Shown: positions 36,215-44,942, numbered from the stretch's first letter. The stretch is 64,000 nt of DNA from an uncultured Eubacteriales bacterium (GCA_934371135.1 CAKRNO010000006.1:8772-72771), one strand, 5' to 3'. A program made the numbers and translations. Notes: generated from the sequence alone by a model not told the origin.

Positions 36215-37144
36215 ATGAAATACTATATCGGAATCGACATCGGCGGTACCTCTATCAAGGCAGGTATCGTCGATGAGAATGGGAATATCCTCGTCAAGGG
36301 TGCCGTAAAGACCGACGCAAGACAGGAACGCCTTGCCCCCGATGCCGCCGCCCTCGCAGAACAGCTTCTCCTACAGGCGGGGCTCAAAAAAGAGAATATT
36401 ACCGGGGTCGGTATGGGCATCCCCGGGACAGTTGACGCGAAAAACGGGATTGTACGGTACTCGAATAATATCGCCATCAGCGACCTGCCCATTGCGGCAC
36501 AGTTCCGCGCCATCTTCGACTGCCCGATCGAGATCGGGAACGACGCAGACGCGGCGGCACTCGGGGAGTTGTATTTCGGCTCCGCCCGGGGGACGCAGAA
36601 CGTCGTATTTGTTACGCTCGGTACCGGGGTCGGTACGGGCATCATCCAGAACGGCAAGCTGCTTGCCGGGAGCGAGGGGGGACACCTCTGCATCCGTACC
36701 GGCGGGGTACAGTGTACCTGCGGCAGACACGGCTGTTGGGAAGCCTATGCTTCCGTCACGGCACTGAAACGTCAGACCCACGCCGCCTTTATCCGTCGGC
36801 AGAGCGCAGTAACTGCCGCCGTCAGCCGTAAAGACATCACCGGGCGGACCGCCTTTGACTGCGCCCGTGCGGGGGACGAGATCGCCGCCGCCGTGGTGGA
36901 ACGGTACCTCGGCTATGTGGCGGAGGGGATCGCCGACCTTGTGAACGTGTTTCATCCGGAATGTGTCCTCATCGGCGGTGGGCTCTCGAATGAGGAACCG
37001 AAATACTTTGAGCGCATTGCCGCCCTCGCGAATGCGGAGGTGTTCGGACATGAGCGCCTCACCCCGACGCCGATCCGCGCCGCCGCCCTCAAAAACGACG
37101 CCGGGCTCCTCGGCGCCGCCGGTCTTGCCATCGCGGCGGAGTAA
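36215..37144 (+). CDS. ROK-family sugar kinase (gluco-/mannokinase type)
   Basis: The 309-residue kinase has the N-terminal ATP loop IGIDIGGTSIKAGIVD, GMGIPGTVD, the catalytic IGNDADAAALGE with Asp, VTLGTGVGTGII, SEGGHLCI with the sugar- and zinc-contacting Glu and His, and the ROK zinc motif CTCGRHGCWE. It would phosphorylate glucose or mannose with ATP. Next to manA and the alpha-mannosidase, a mannose or mixed-hexose specificity is the best guess, not proof. It is the last clear gene of the operon. Confidence 0.9.
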   Translation: MKYYIGIDIGGTSIKAGIVDENGNILVKGAVKTDARQERLAPDAAALAEQLLLQAGLKKENITGVGMGIPGTVDAKNGIVRYSNNIAISDLPIAAQFRAIFDCPIEIGNDADAAALGELYFGSARGTQNVVFVTLGTGVGTGIIQNGKLLAGSEGGHLCIRTGGVQCTCGRHGCWEAYASVTALKRQTHAAFIRRQSAVTAAVSRKDITGRTAFDCARAGDEIAAAVVERYLGYVAEGIADLVNVFHPECVLIGGGLSNEEPKYFERIAALANAEVFGHERLTPTPIRAAALKNDAGLLGAAGLAIAAE

Positions 37145-37341
37145 AGAAGCCGAACCTTTGCCGAAGAAAACCACAAATCCGTACCCCAAATGAAACGCAA
37201 ACTCATACCGCAAATAAAACGGCGCGCCGCCCGAAGAACCGGGCGCATCCCCGTCCGAAACAGCTTATCATAAGACAAGAGTTTCACAACAGACGCAAAA
37301 CGAGGAGCTGTGTCAAATGGCTGTTCAAACGGGACGTCAAT

Positions 37342-38109
37342 GTGCTTACCATGTCCCCCGGGAAAAAGGACTACAGCCACCACAACTACCCGCTCGAGCG
37401 GGTGGAGGCTGCCATCGCGTGGCTGAAAAACGCAGGGAATGAGAAGATCGGTATCGCCGGTGCATCCACCACGGGGGCGCTCGCCCTCACTGCCGCATCG
37501 TATTTCCCGGAGATCACGCTCACGATCGCCATGACCCCCAGCGATTTTATATGGCAGGGGTTCGCACAGGGGAAAAAGGATGGCTGCGGCGAATGGCCGA
37601 TCGAGGGGGAATCGCTGTTCACCTACCGCGGCGTGCCGCTGCCGTATATGCCGTTCTGCTATAAGCACCCCGACTACTGGCGGGTCATGCGGGAGGAAGC
37701 AAAGCGCACCGTAAACATGACCGCATCACGCAAGGTGTTCGACGATTCCGAGGCGGCGCATCCGATCACCGAGGACGAGTTTATCAAGGTCGAGAACATC
37801 CACGGGAAGCTCCTGATGATCGGGGCGGAGGATGATTGCCTGTGGGACGCGGCAAAGTATGTCAGACGCGCCGAGAGCCGCCTTCGCGAGAAGCCCCACG
37901 ATTGTGACGTGGAGGCACTGACGTATCAGCACGGGACGCATTTCGTATTCCCCAAGAGCCTGCTCAAAACGATCTTTCCCGTCGGTGCGGGGCTGCTGCT
38001 GAAGTGGATGTTCCGGGCGGCAAAAGAGTATCCGAAAGAGTGCAAGGCGACGCGGATCGATATCGACCGTCACATCGTCAGTACCATAGAGACGTGGAAA
38101 AACGCATGA
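37342..38109 (+). CDS. BAAT/acyl-CoA thioesterase-type alpha/beta hydrolase, probably 5'-truncated
   Basis: The 255 residues match the C-terminal alpha/beta-hydrolase domain of the BAAT/acyl-CoA thioester hydrolase group: HNYPLERVEAAIAWL, EKIGIAGASTTGALAL where the nucleophile elbow lies, GAEDDCLWDA and YQHGTHFVFP with the late His. The elbow reads GASTTG rather than GxSxG. The frame is open upstream with plausible sequence (VKWLFKRDVNVLTM) but no RBS-backed in-frame start. An ATG with GAGGAG at 37317 is in another frame. The first ~50-60 residues of the family seem lost or frameshifted, so this may be a pseudogene. Confidence 0.55.
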   Translation: MLTMSPGKKDYSHHNYPLERVEAAIAWLKNAGNEKIGIAGASTTGALALTAASYFPEITLTIAMTPSDFIWQGFAQGKKDGCGEWPIEGESLFTYRGVPLPYMPFCYKHPDYWRVMREEAKRTVNMTASRKVFDDSEAAHPITEDEFIKVENIHGKLLMIGAEDDCLWDAAKYVRRAESRLREKPHDCDVEALTYQHGTHFVFPKSLLKTIFPVGAGLLLKWMFRAAKEYPKECKATRIDIDRHIVSTIETWKNA

Positions 38110-38368
38110 AATACAGGCCCGTACCTGAAATGCCGCGGGGCGGCTCCGCGGCACCTCCTTCGGGGGTGCCTGATATGAATGCTCCGGGAGGATGACCCGG
38201 AAACGGTGGCAAAGGCGGCACACATAAGGGCCCGGGAGATTTTCTCCGACGGCACGGCAGCCGGCAAAACGACCGGTTCCCTCAAAACGACACCGCCTAT
38301 GCGTGAGTCCATACGCCGTCGGGGGCAGCAAATATGGCGATTGCCACTACGACCACAAAGGATAAAAA
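38110..38368. other. Gene-free stretch with GC-rich hairpins
   Basis: Apart from two small inverted repeats (TGCCGCGG...CCGCGGCA and GGCACC...GGTGCC, about 38130-38172) I see no gene, promoter or RNA in this stretch. Confidence 0.5.
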
Positions 38369-38408
38369 CGAGGAGTTGCCCGGAGAACCGGGCAACTCCT
38401 CGCTGCTT
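38369..38408 (-). terminator. Strong terminator of the minus-strand ABC export operon
   Basis: A perfect 15-bp stem (CGAGGAGTTGCCCGG at 38369-38383 with 38388-38402, loop AGAA) is followed on the minus strand by TTTTTATC and on the plus strand by CTGCTTTT. It can end transcripts from both sides. Confidence 0.8.
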
Positions 38409-38575
38409 TTACGGAATTTTCGTATAAGGGATGCGTCTGTCGCCGAGCACGAGATATTTGCCCTCACTCTCCACATAGAAGATATGGAGGATGCGATACT
38501 GCTCGACAAGATTGTCGCGCCAGGTCGGCTCTCCCGCTGTGAAGCGGTATTCACGGACGGCAGACCGCAGGGCGC
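38409..38575 (-). pseudogene. Headless ORF after the ABC-2 permease
   Basis: Directly after the permease stop, the minus strand reads 54 codons ending ...YVESEGKYLVLGDRR then IPYTKIP and a stop just before the terminator. Composition is protein-like, but no start codon or RBS is available inside it. It looks like the 3' end of a gene whose beginning has been deleted. I do not recognise the family. Confidence 0.3.
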
Positions 38576-39478
38576 TTATTTTCTCCGGCGGCTCGCGACG
38601 ATGTTGAACGCGACGTAGATGCCGATGAGCAGGAGAATACTGCACACGAGGATGGCATACATGGCGCCGATCGGGACGACCTTGCCGAAGAAAGCAGGGG
38701 TGCAGTCCACGCTTTCACGGATGCCCTCCACCACCGCATCGGGAAACCCCTCCGCACGCATTTTTTCAAATGCACCGCGCATGGCATGGTTGCGCAGCAG
38801 GCTCGTACCGTAGGTGCCGGGGAGGAAGGAGAGAACGTTCTGCAACCCTTTGCCGAAATTGGAGATCGGCATATAAGCGCCGCAGATGAAGCCGTAGCCG
38901 GCGCTGACGATGGTGCCGACCGCCGATGCCTGTCCGTCCGTTACGAGGAAGAAGTTGATGCAGGAGGAGAGCGCGGTGCCGAACATGGTCAGGAGGAGTA
39001 CGTCGAGGAGCAAGAGGAATATATCCCCGACCGAGAGACACCAGCCGACGATGCCGAGGTAGATAAATCCGACCGCGGTCGCCGTCAGGCAGATGATGAG
39101 GGTGGAGAACAGGGTGGCGAGGTAGTACCCGAGCCCGAGGACGCCGAAGCGCACAGGGGTGATGGTCAGGTCGTGGATCGCGCCCGAGGTCTTATCCCGG
39201 ATCATGAGGAGGTTGGAGCAGAACGCGACGGTCACACAGCAGACTGCGAGCAAAGCGGAGATGAGCTGGCCGCCGACGCACCCGTTCAGCACGGCGTCGG
39301 AAATGGTGGCACCCGCCGCCTCGACTGCCGAGCGGAAAGAGTCGGCATAGATCTTACGCAGGAAGGTCGCGTACAGGACGAGCAGGATGAGGGGCGTGAT
39401 AAGGGAGGAGAAAAACAATCCTTTATCCTTGAAATACAGCTTGGTATTGCGTTTTGTCAGTGCCCAGAGTCCGGTCAT
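38576..39478 (-). CDS. ABC-2 type exporter permease
   Basis: The 300-residue membrane protein has about six hydrophobic segments and the ABC-2 pattern: cytoplasmic start MTGLWALTKRNTKLYFKDKG, then a segment FFSSLITPLILLVLY, then MIRDKTSGAIHDLTITPVR and SAGYGFICGAYMPISNFGKG. Such permeases export drugs, lipids or polysaccharides. Its start overlaps the ATPase stop (ATGA) and its RBS is GGGAGG. With the two upstream genes it forms one operon. Confidence 0.88.
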   Translation of the reverse strand: MTGLWALTKRNTKLYFKDKGLFFSSLITPLILLVLYATFLRKIYADSFRSAVEAAGATISDAVLNGCVGGQLISALLAVCCVTVAFCSNLLMIRDKTSGAIHDLTITPVRFGVLGLGYYLATLFSTLIICLTATAVGFIYLGIVGWCLSVGDIFLLLLDVLLLTMFGTALSSCINFFLVTDGQASAVGTIVSAGYGFICGAYMPISNFGKGLQNVLSFLPGTYGTSLLRNHAMRGAFEKMRAEGFPDAVVEGIRESVDCTPAFFGKVVPIGAMYAILVCSILLLIGIYVAFNIVASRRRK

Positions 39479-40389
39479 TTCTCATCGCCTCCCGTCAGTT
39501 TTTTGCCCGTCACGGCAAGGAAGACGTCGTCCATCTTGCCCTTGGTGATCTCGAAGTCACGGAACAGCTCCGGATGCTTGATGATGAGGTCGGTCGCCGC
39601 CGCCGTGTCGGGCACGGAGACCCGGTAGGCGTCGCGCAGGGGCTCGTACGGAGCGCCCAGCCGCTTCACGGCATCCTCCTCCACGCCGTACAGGGTGATG
39701 AAGTCGCCGGTATAGGCGTTTTTCAGCGTCAGGGGCGTCCCCTCTGCCACGATCTCACCGTGATCGAGGATGATGACATAGTCGGCGTCCGCTGCCTCCT
39801 CCATGTAGTGGGTGGTGAGGAAAACGGTGAGGTTCTTTTCCCGCCGCAGGTCGGCGATGACCTTCCACAGCAGGTTGCGCGTCTGCGGGTCGAGGCCCGT
39901 CGTCGGCTCGTCGAGAATGAGGATCTTCGGCTCGTGCAGGAGGGCGCGGGCAATATCGATGCGGCGCCGCTGCCCGCCGGAGAGCTTTCCTACCGGGCGG
40001 CGGAGGAGGTCTCCGAAGTCCAGCAGGGCGGCGAGCTTGGCGAGCCGCTCGCGGAATGCCTCGCCGCGGATGCCGTAGAGCGCCGCGCGGCTCTCCAGGT
40101 TGTCCCGCACCGAAAGGTCCTTGTCGAGGACGGAGTTCTGGAATACGACGCCGAGCGTGCGTTTGATGCGGTCGGGGTCGCGGTCGAGGTCCGTCTCGCA
40201 GATCTCGACGTCACCGCCGTCCTTTTTGAGCTCGCCGCAGAGAATGTTGATGGTGGTGGACTTACCGGCACCGTTGACGCCGAGAAAGGCAAAGAGCTCG
40301 CCCTCTTTCACGCGGAAGGAGAGGTCGCGCACGGCGTGGACGTCGCCGAAGTGCTTTTGCAGGTGGTCAATGCGGATCATGTCAGTCAT
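39475..40389 (-). CDS. ABC exporter ATP-binding protein
   Basis: The 304-residue ATPase has Walker A GVNGAGKST, Q-loop VVFQNSVLD, signature LSGGQRRRIDIARAL, Walker B KILILDEPTTGLDP and an H-loop in FLTTHYMEEA. It belongs to the DrrA/CcmA-like group that pairs with ABC-2 permeases, with a C-terminal regulatory tail. ATG 40389 is chosen because GAGGAAG lies 6-7 bases upstream. It starts just after the stop of the membrane-flavodoxin gene. Confidence 0.9.
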   Translation of the reverse strand: MTDMIRIDHLQKHFGDVHAVRDLSFRVKEGELFAFLGVNGAGKSTTINILCGELKKDGGDVEICETDLDRDPDRIKRTLGVVFQNSVLDKDLSVRDNLESRAALYGIRGEAFRERLAKLAALLDFGDLLRRPVGKLSGGQRRRIDIARALLHEPKILILDEPTTGLDPQTRNLLWKVIADLRREKNLTVFLTTHYMEEAADADYVIILDHGEIVAEGTPLTLKNAYTGDFITLYGVEEDAVKRLGAPYEPLRDAYRVSVPDTAAATDLIIKHPELFRDFEITKGKMDDVFLAVTGKKLTGGDEK

Positions 40390-40391
40390 GG

Positions 40392-41381
40392 TTACTTCCT
40401 CGCATTTTCGTTTGTTGTGGCGGGAGTGCCGACAGGGGTCTCTTGCGCCGCCTCCGGCGTGCCGATGAGGGCGATCTCCCGATAGGTGCCGAGGCGGCAC
40501 CGGACAGAACGGAGGGCGGTGTGTGTCAGCCCGAGCAGACTGTCCATCTCCCGCGCGGCGTTCTCATAGATGCCGTTTGTGTGGTGGACGAGCAGATAGT
40601 CCGCTTCACCGATTTGCCCCGCTGCCTCCTGACAGAAGCGCCGGATCGGCGCCGAGAGGGAGAAGACCCAGATCGGGGAGCAGATCGTCACGTGACGGAA
40701 GGCAGAGAGGTCGGGGGTGACAGGCTCGATCGGCATCCCCCAGCGGTGCATACCGTACCGCCCGCACCACCAGAAGCCGGCGGTGCCCGCCGTCCGTTCT
40801 CTGGCTCTCACCTCCCAGAGCATAGCGCCAGTGCGGTTCGCTTCCTCGTACGCCAGCTTTCTGACATACCCCATGCGGGAGAAGTAAACGACCAGCCGCT
40901 CCGGATGCGTGCCGATGTGCGGATAATCGACAGGATCAAATGTAAAGTCTCCTTGACGAGCGGAGACGTAGGCAATATAGCCCGTGATTGCCTGCGCAAG
41001 TCCGAAGAAAAAGTAGATCGTGGACATGAAGTTCAGGGGGAACATATAGAACTGGATGCAGATCCACAGCATGAGCGTCACACCGAAGATACCGCCGAGG
41101 ATGATGCCAACCCGCTTTTTCATAAGGAGCAGCACCGCTGCCGTGAGGTTGGTGAGCCCGTTGACAATGAGGAGCGCGATGCCGGAAAACAGGAGGTCCC
41201 GGAACAGCACGTCCGCAAAAGGGAGCACCGCAAAGTAAGGGAGCATGGCATCCATGCCCATGGCTTTCCCCGTCGGGTCGATGAGCATCCCCGTCGCTCC
41301 GGCGACGGCGCCGATGCCGATGAACAGCGTCCAGAAGATCAGTAGCCGCCGCGTGACGCGGTAGCGCAGAGTCGTATGCAT
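40392..41381 (-). CDS. Membrane protein with C-terminal flavodoxin-like domain
   Basis: The 329-residue protein has four predicted membrane segments in residues 10-145 (e.g. LLIFWTLFIGIGAVAGATG, VGIILGGIFGVTLMLWICI). A soluble C-terminal half begins ERLVVYFSRMGYVRKLAYEEA, the FMN-phosphate-loop position of flavodoxins. VTICSPIWVFSLSAPIRRF is also typical of flavodoxin-like proteins. It would be a membrane-bound flavin electron carrier, but FMN binding is not proven because the YFSRMGY loop is atypical. It heads the exporter operon and its RBS is AAGAGG. Confidence 0.6.
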   Translation of the reverse strand: MHTTLRYRVTRRLLIFWTLFIGIGAVAGATGMLIDPTGKAMGMDAMLPYFAVLPFADVLFRDLLFSGIALLIVNGLTNLTAAVLLLMKKRVGIILGGIFGVTLMLWICIQFYMFPLNFMSTIYFFFGLAQAITGYIAYVSARQGDFTFDPVDYPHIGTHPERLVVYFSRMGYVRKLAYEEANRTGAMLWEVRARERTAGTAGFWWCGRYGMHRWGMPIEPVTPDLSAFRHVTICSPIWVFSLSAPIRRFCQEAAGQIGEADYLLVHHTNGIYENAAREMDSLLGLTHTALRSVRCRLGTYREIALIGTPEAAQETPVGTPATTNENARK

Positions 41382-41577
41382 ATACAGTCGCCTCTTATAA
41401 GACTTATATCGAAACGGAAAGCAAACTTTCCGTATGTATCGGGTGCCACTTCCGGCATCTGGAGCTACCGGGGCGTGCGCTTATAGCCGCGCGCCGTGGG
41501 GGTCCCGCCCCGCGTCCGTGCGCCACGGTACGACGCCCGATTTTACCGGGGAAATCATCCGGTGGCTTCTGTACGTC

Positions 41578-41606
41578 ATTATAACAGCATCTCTTTCTCA
41601 ATGCAA
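41578..41606 (-). promoter_or_regulatory. Promoter of the membrane-flavodoxin/ABC export operon
   Basis: On the minus strand, TTGCAT (41601-41606), a 17-base spacer and TATAAT (41578-41583) lie about 190 bases before the first gene. The leader includes the dyad CGGAAAG/CTTTCCG at 41415-41432. Confidence 0.55.
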
Positions 41607-41616
41607 GAGAAAAGGG

Positions 41617-41647
41617 CAAAAAGCGGGCGGGAGAGCTCCCGCCCGCT
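41617..41647 (-). terminator. Terminator of the hydrolase gene
   Basis: AGCGGGCGGGA pairs with TCCCGCCCGCT, followed on the minus strand by TTTTTGCCC. It sits directly before the promoter of the next minus-strand operon. Confidence 0.8.
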
Positions 41648-41658
41648 GTGGGCTCCGG

Positions 41659-42618
41659 TCAGACGCCGAAAAAGCCCAGCATATCGTCGTAATAGGAAAA
41701 GACGGTCTCGTCGTCCGAGCCGAAGATCTCATGCTTTGCGGTTGCAAGGGTGCGTGTCGTGCAGTGGGGGAGCCTGGCGGCGAGCGCCAGTTGTGGCGGG
41801 CGTGAGACGGTGGTGTCACAGCCGCCGAGCGCCATCCGTACCGGGGTGACGACGCGCTCCGGCGCGCCTTTTTTCAGCAGCTGCCGCCGGACGCGCAGGG
41901 ACTGATACGCCCAGCCGTAGGTGCAGCAGGTCGTTTGAAATTCCGGGGTACTCTCTTTGATGGCTTCGTATTCGTCGAAGCGCTCGCGGCAGGTCTTGCA
42001 GGAGCTCTCGAACGTCTCTTTGCCCTCGTAGGGGGCAGAGATGAAAGCGCGCTTTTTGCCCTTGCCGAGCAGTATGGCACATTTCAGTATCATCTTTGCG
42101 AGAAAGACAGGGACCCTGCCGTTCTCCGGCGCGACCATGGGAGAGGACAGAAACGCCTTTTCAAAGTTGTCGGGATGTTTTTCCATGTAGAGCAATCCGA
42201 TGGCGCAACCCATGGAGTGAGCGAACAGGTACGGTTTACCATCCGTGTCCTTCAGCACTTCGTTCATGATGCACGAAAAGTCGTCGACATACTCCTCGAA
42301 GCGGTCGATGTGCGTGAGCGACGGGTCGCTGACGGCGCGCGGGGAGTGCCCGTGCCCCCTGTGCTCGGGGATCACGACCCGGAAGCCGCTTTTCAGGAAA
42401 TAGTAGACGAGCTCGTGGTATTTTTCGATCCCCTCGGTGAAACCGTGGGAGACGACCAGCGTCCTGTCGCCCCTCTCCGGTGTGAAAACGGCATAGTGCA
42501 GCGGCTGACCGTCGTAGCCGCGGATGTATCCGTCCCGCCGACGCTCCCGTAGGTAGGGCAGGACCGTGGCGGGGAACCGCTCCGGTATGTCGGCGGCGGC
42601 GATATAAAAGTCCCTCAC
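41659..42618 (-). CDS. Lysophospholipase-like alpha/beta hydrolase
   Basis: The 319-residue protein belongs to the serine-aminopeptidase S33/monoacylglycerol-lipase-like group: LVVSHGFTEGIEKYHEL is the oxyanion-hole strand, IPEHRGHGHSPR follows, and FAHSMGCAIGLLYME is the nucleophile elbow with Ser (A replaces the first G of GxSxG). The late Asp/His lie near the end (e.g. TAKHEIF). The GTG start overlaps the symporter stop (GTGA) and follows GGAGGAG. Cotranscription with a sugar symporter hints at a deacylase for sugar esters, but lipid hydrolysis is equally possible. Confidence 0.8.
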   Translation of the reverse strand: MRDFYIAAADIPERFPATVLPYLRERRRDGYIRGYDGQPLHYAVFTPERGDRTLVVSHGFTEGIEKYHELVYYFLKSGFRVVIPEHRGHGHSPRAVSDPSLTHIDRFEEYVDDFSCIMNEVLKDTDGKPYLFAHSMGCAIGLLYMEKHPDNFEKAFLSSPMVAPENGRVPVFLAKMILKCAILLGKGKKRAFISAPYEGKETFESSCKTCRERFDEYEAIKESTPEFQTTCCTYGWAYQSLRVRRQLLKKGAPERVVTPVRMALGGCDTTVSRPPQLALAARLPHCTTRTLATAKHEIFGSDDETVFSYYDDMLGFFGV

Positions 42619-43976
42619 GGCGTCTCCTCCGCGTCGTGCCCGGGGGCGGGGGTAGCTGCCGGTGCGGCGATGATATCCATCACCGATTTTTCGTTATAGA
42701 AGAAGAACAGTACAGCGCCGACAATGCAGCAGACGGTTGCGATGATGGCGGTTATACGGTAACGGAGCGGGGAGTCATAAACAGTGACCGATGTGAAGAT
42801 GAGCAGGGAGAGCGCCTGCCCGAGCTTCATGGCAAAGGTGCGCGCGGCGAAGAACATCCCGCTCCGCTGTTCGCCGTAGGTGCGCGCGTCCGCTTCCGCA
42901 ATGTCGGCGACGACCGCCTGCGGCAGGATGCCGAGGATCGCCATGGGTACGCCTGCGAGGACGGCGATGAGGTAGCCCCACCACAGCCCCTCGCCGCAGA
43001 TCGAGGTGATGAGGAAGACGGCGGCGTAGGCGAAGAAGCCGACAATGATGATGCGCTTTTTACCGAACCTGGGGGCGAGCCGGTTGACGACGGGGTAGAG
43101 GCACAGGCTGACCACCGTCATGACAACGGTCAGGAGGAAGGTATTGCTTTCCGACGCGTGCATGAGGCGGGTGATATAGAAGGCGAGCCCTGTCTGAAAC
43201 AGCGTCACGGCAAAGAAGTAAATGACGTCCGAATACACGAAACGACGGAACTGTTTGTTTCTGAAGGACTTGAACAGGGAAGAAAAAGCTTTGGTCTTGA
43301 CCGGCACGGATGCAATATAATCGCGCTCCCGGATGCAGAAGGCCGGGACCAGCATCGCGATCGCCGCGACGGCGGCAAGGATGGCGATGGCGAGGCGGAC
43401 GGCGTTCGCCGCTCCGAGCGCGTCGGTAAAGAGACCGGCGAGGTTGGGCAGCAGATAGGCGACCGACAGACCGGCGATATAGGTAAACGAGATGTAGGTC
43501 GAGACGTTGATGCGGTTTTTCTGCGTGTCGCCGAGCTCCGCGATGAGCGCGTTATACGGTGTGCAGTAGATGGTCATAAAGAGGTAGAACAGCATCAGTG
43601 TGACAAAGAGGATGATGTCGTTGGCAATCACGCTCCCGGTCGCGGGGAAGGCAAAGACGCCGACGGTGACAGCGGCGAAGGGGATGGCAATCACCTTCAT
43701 GAACGGGATGCGCCTGCCGCCCCTGAAATTGCTTGCGTCCGACCATCCTGCGATGAGCGGGTCCGTAACGGCGTCGAACAGTCTGCCGACCGCTGTGATG
43801 AGCCCGAACAGCGTGATACCGAGGAACAGGGACTGACCGGTGATAGCGCCGCCGAAGACAGCGTTTTCCCCGGTGTAGTAGTACACCATCCAGCTGCTGA
43901 TGATGCCTGCCAGGAGGCTCCAGCCGAACTGACCGACGGCAAAGAGCCACAGGACCTTATTGGTGATCTTCTTCAT
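42615..43976 (-). CDS. GPH-family sugar:cation symporter (MFS)
   Basis: The 453-residue protein has about twelve membrane segments and the glycoside-pentoside-hexuronide signature region GRLFDAVTDPLIAGWSD followed by GGRRIPFM. MelB, XylP and UidB belong to this family. The second half has the matching ADARTYGEQRSGMFFAARTF loop. It imports a glycoside with Na+ or H+; the substrate is unknown. The RBS is GGGAGG and it is transcribed from the promoter at 44015-44044. Confidence 0.88.
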   Translation of the reverse strand: MKKITNKVLWLFAVGQFGWSLLAGIISSWMVYYYTGENAVFGGAITGQSLFLGITLFGLITAVGRLFDAVTDPLIAGWSDASNFRGGRRIPFMKVIAIPFAAVTVGVFAFPATGSVIANDIILFVTLMLFYLFMTIYCTPYNALIAELGDTQKNRINVSTYISFTYIAGLSVAYLLPNLAGLFTDALGAANAVRLAIAILAAVAAIAMLVPAFCIRERDYIASVPVKTKAFSSLFKSFRNKQFRRFVYSDVIYFFAVTLFQTGLAFYITRLMHASESNTFLLTVVMTVVSLCLYPVVNRLAPRFGKKRIIIVGFFAYAAVFLITSICGEGLWWGYLIAVLAGVPMAILGILPQAVVADIAEADARTYGEQRSGMFFAARTFAMKLGQALSLLIFTSVTVYDSPLRYRITAIIATVCCIVGAVLFFFYNEKSVMDIIAAPAATPAPGHDAEETP

Positions 43977-44014
43977 GTATCAAACCTCCCGGATATGCTT
44001 AACATACCACGTCA

Positions 44015-44044
44015 ATTATACAATTTATACATTTATGTTGTCAA
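44015..44044 (-). promoter_or_regulatory. Promoter of the GPH symporter gene
   Basis: On the minus strand, TTGACA (44039-44044), an 18-base spacer and TATAAT (44015-44020) match both consensus boxes exactly. The spacer includes the dyad ATAAATGTATAAAT. Confidence 0.8.
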
Positions 44045-44099
44045 TCGACTTTATAACATTGTCGATGGTGAATAACTATCTATTGGACGGGCGTTGCAC

Positions 44100-44128
44100 T
44101 TGTCAAATCGGCGGCTGTGTGGTACAAT
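44100..44128 (+). promoter_or_regulatory. Promoter of the PHP gene
   Basis: TTGTCA (44100-44105), a 17-base spacer and TACAAT (44123-44128), 22 bases before the start codon. Confidence 0.65.
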
Positions 44129-44150
44129 CGACGCGGGAGGCGGAGAGGTC

Positions 44151-44825
44151 ATGGAATACAGATACGAAACACATTTGCATACGGCACCCGTCAGCGGGTG
44201 CGCCCGGGCGACGGTCGCGGAAGCGCTGGAATTTTACCGGGGCGCCGGCTATGACGGCGTGTTTATCACCAATCATTTTCTGGACGGAAATATCCGCATC
44301 GACAAGAGTCGCACGTACCGGGAAAAGATCGATTTTTATTTCTCGGATGCGGAGGCGGGCGAGCGCTTCGGGCGCGCGATCGGGCTCAAGGTTTTCTGCG
44401 GTGTGGAAATGTCGGATGCCGGTACGGACTTTCTCGTCTACGGGCTCGACCGGGTGTGGTATCTCGCCCATCCGGAGATTATGGAGATGCCGTACCGTGA
44501 GCGGCTGGATTTTCTGCGCGCTTCCGGCGCGTTTGTCGTGCAGGCGCACCCTTACCGGGAGGCGCACTACATCGACCATATCCGTCTGTTCCCCCGCAGC
44601 GTTGATGCCGTCGAGGTCATCAACGGCGGCAATACGGAGGAGCAGAACGCGCTCGCGGCGATCTATGCCGCGCATTACGGACTGCCCGGGGTGGCGGGCT
44701 CGGATAATCATCTCGGGGGTGCCTTCAGCGGTACGCTCGCCGGGGTCGTGACCGAGGCGCCGCTCACCTCCGTCGCCGATTACGTCCGCGCGGTGCGGAC
44801 GGGCGCCTATCGCATCTTCGGGTGA
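44151..44825 (+). CDS. PHP-domain phosphoesterase
   Basis: The 224-residue protein has the four PHP metal motifs in order: YETHLHTAPVSGC (HxH), FITNHFLDGN, FCGVEMS (Glu), VQAHPYRE, and AGSDNHLGG near the end. Such proteins are metal-dependent phosphatases acting on histidinol phosphate, nucleotides or sugar phosphates; the substrate is not evident. ATG 44151 follows GGAGAGG. It appears monocistronic, with a GGGGGC/GCCCCC hairpin just after the stop. Confidence 0.85.
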   Translation: MEYRYETHLHTAPVSGCARATVAEALEFYRGAGYDGVFITNHFLDGNIRIDKSRTYREKIDFYFSDAEAGERFGRAIGLKVFCGVEMSDAGTDFLVYGLDRVWYLAHPEIMEMPYRERLDFLRASGAFVVQAHPYREAHYIDHIRLFPRSVDAVEVINGGNTEEQNALAAIYAAHYGLPGVAGSDNHLGGAFSGTLAGVVTEAPLTSVADYVRAVRTGAYRIFG

Positions 44826-44884
44826 TTGAGGGGGCAGTGTGCCCCCGGCATCCGCCAACGAAAAAAGAAATATGAAAACGGAGA

Positions 44885-44942
44885 GTGCCCCGGTGGGGCA
44901 TTTTTAGCCGGAAGAACTGCGCTACGCGCTGTTCTGTCCCGT
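44885..44942. repeat. Double-hairpin repeat, copy 1
   Basis: A first stem (TGCCCC/GGGGCA) is followed by TTTTTAGCCGGAAGAA, a second stem (AGAAC..GCGC/GCGC..GTTCT) and TTCTGTCCCGT. Copy 2 keeps the unpaired parts and changes both stems with compensation. The gap 44826-45142 contains only these repeats and hairpins. Confidence 0.65.
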
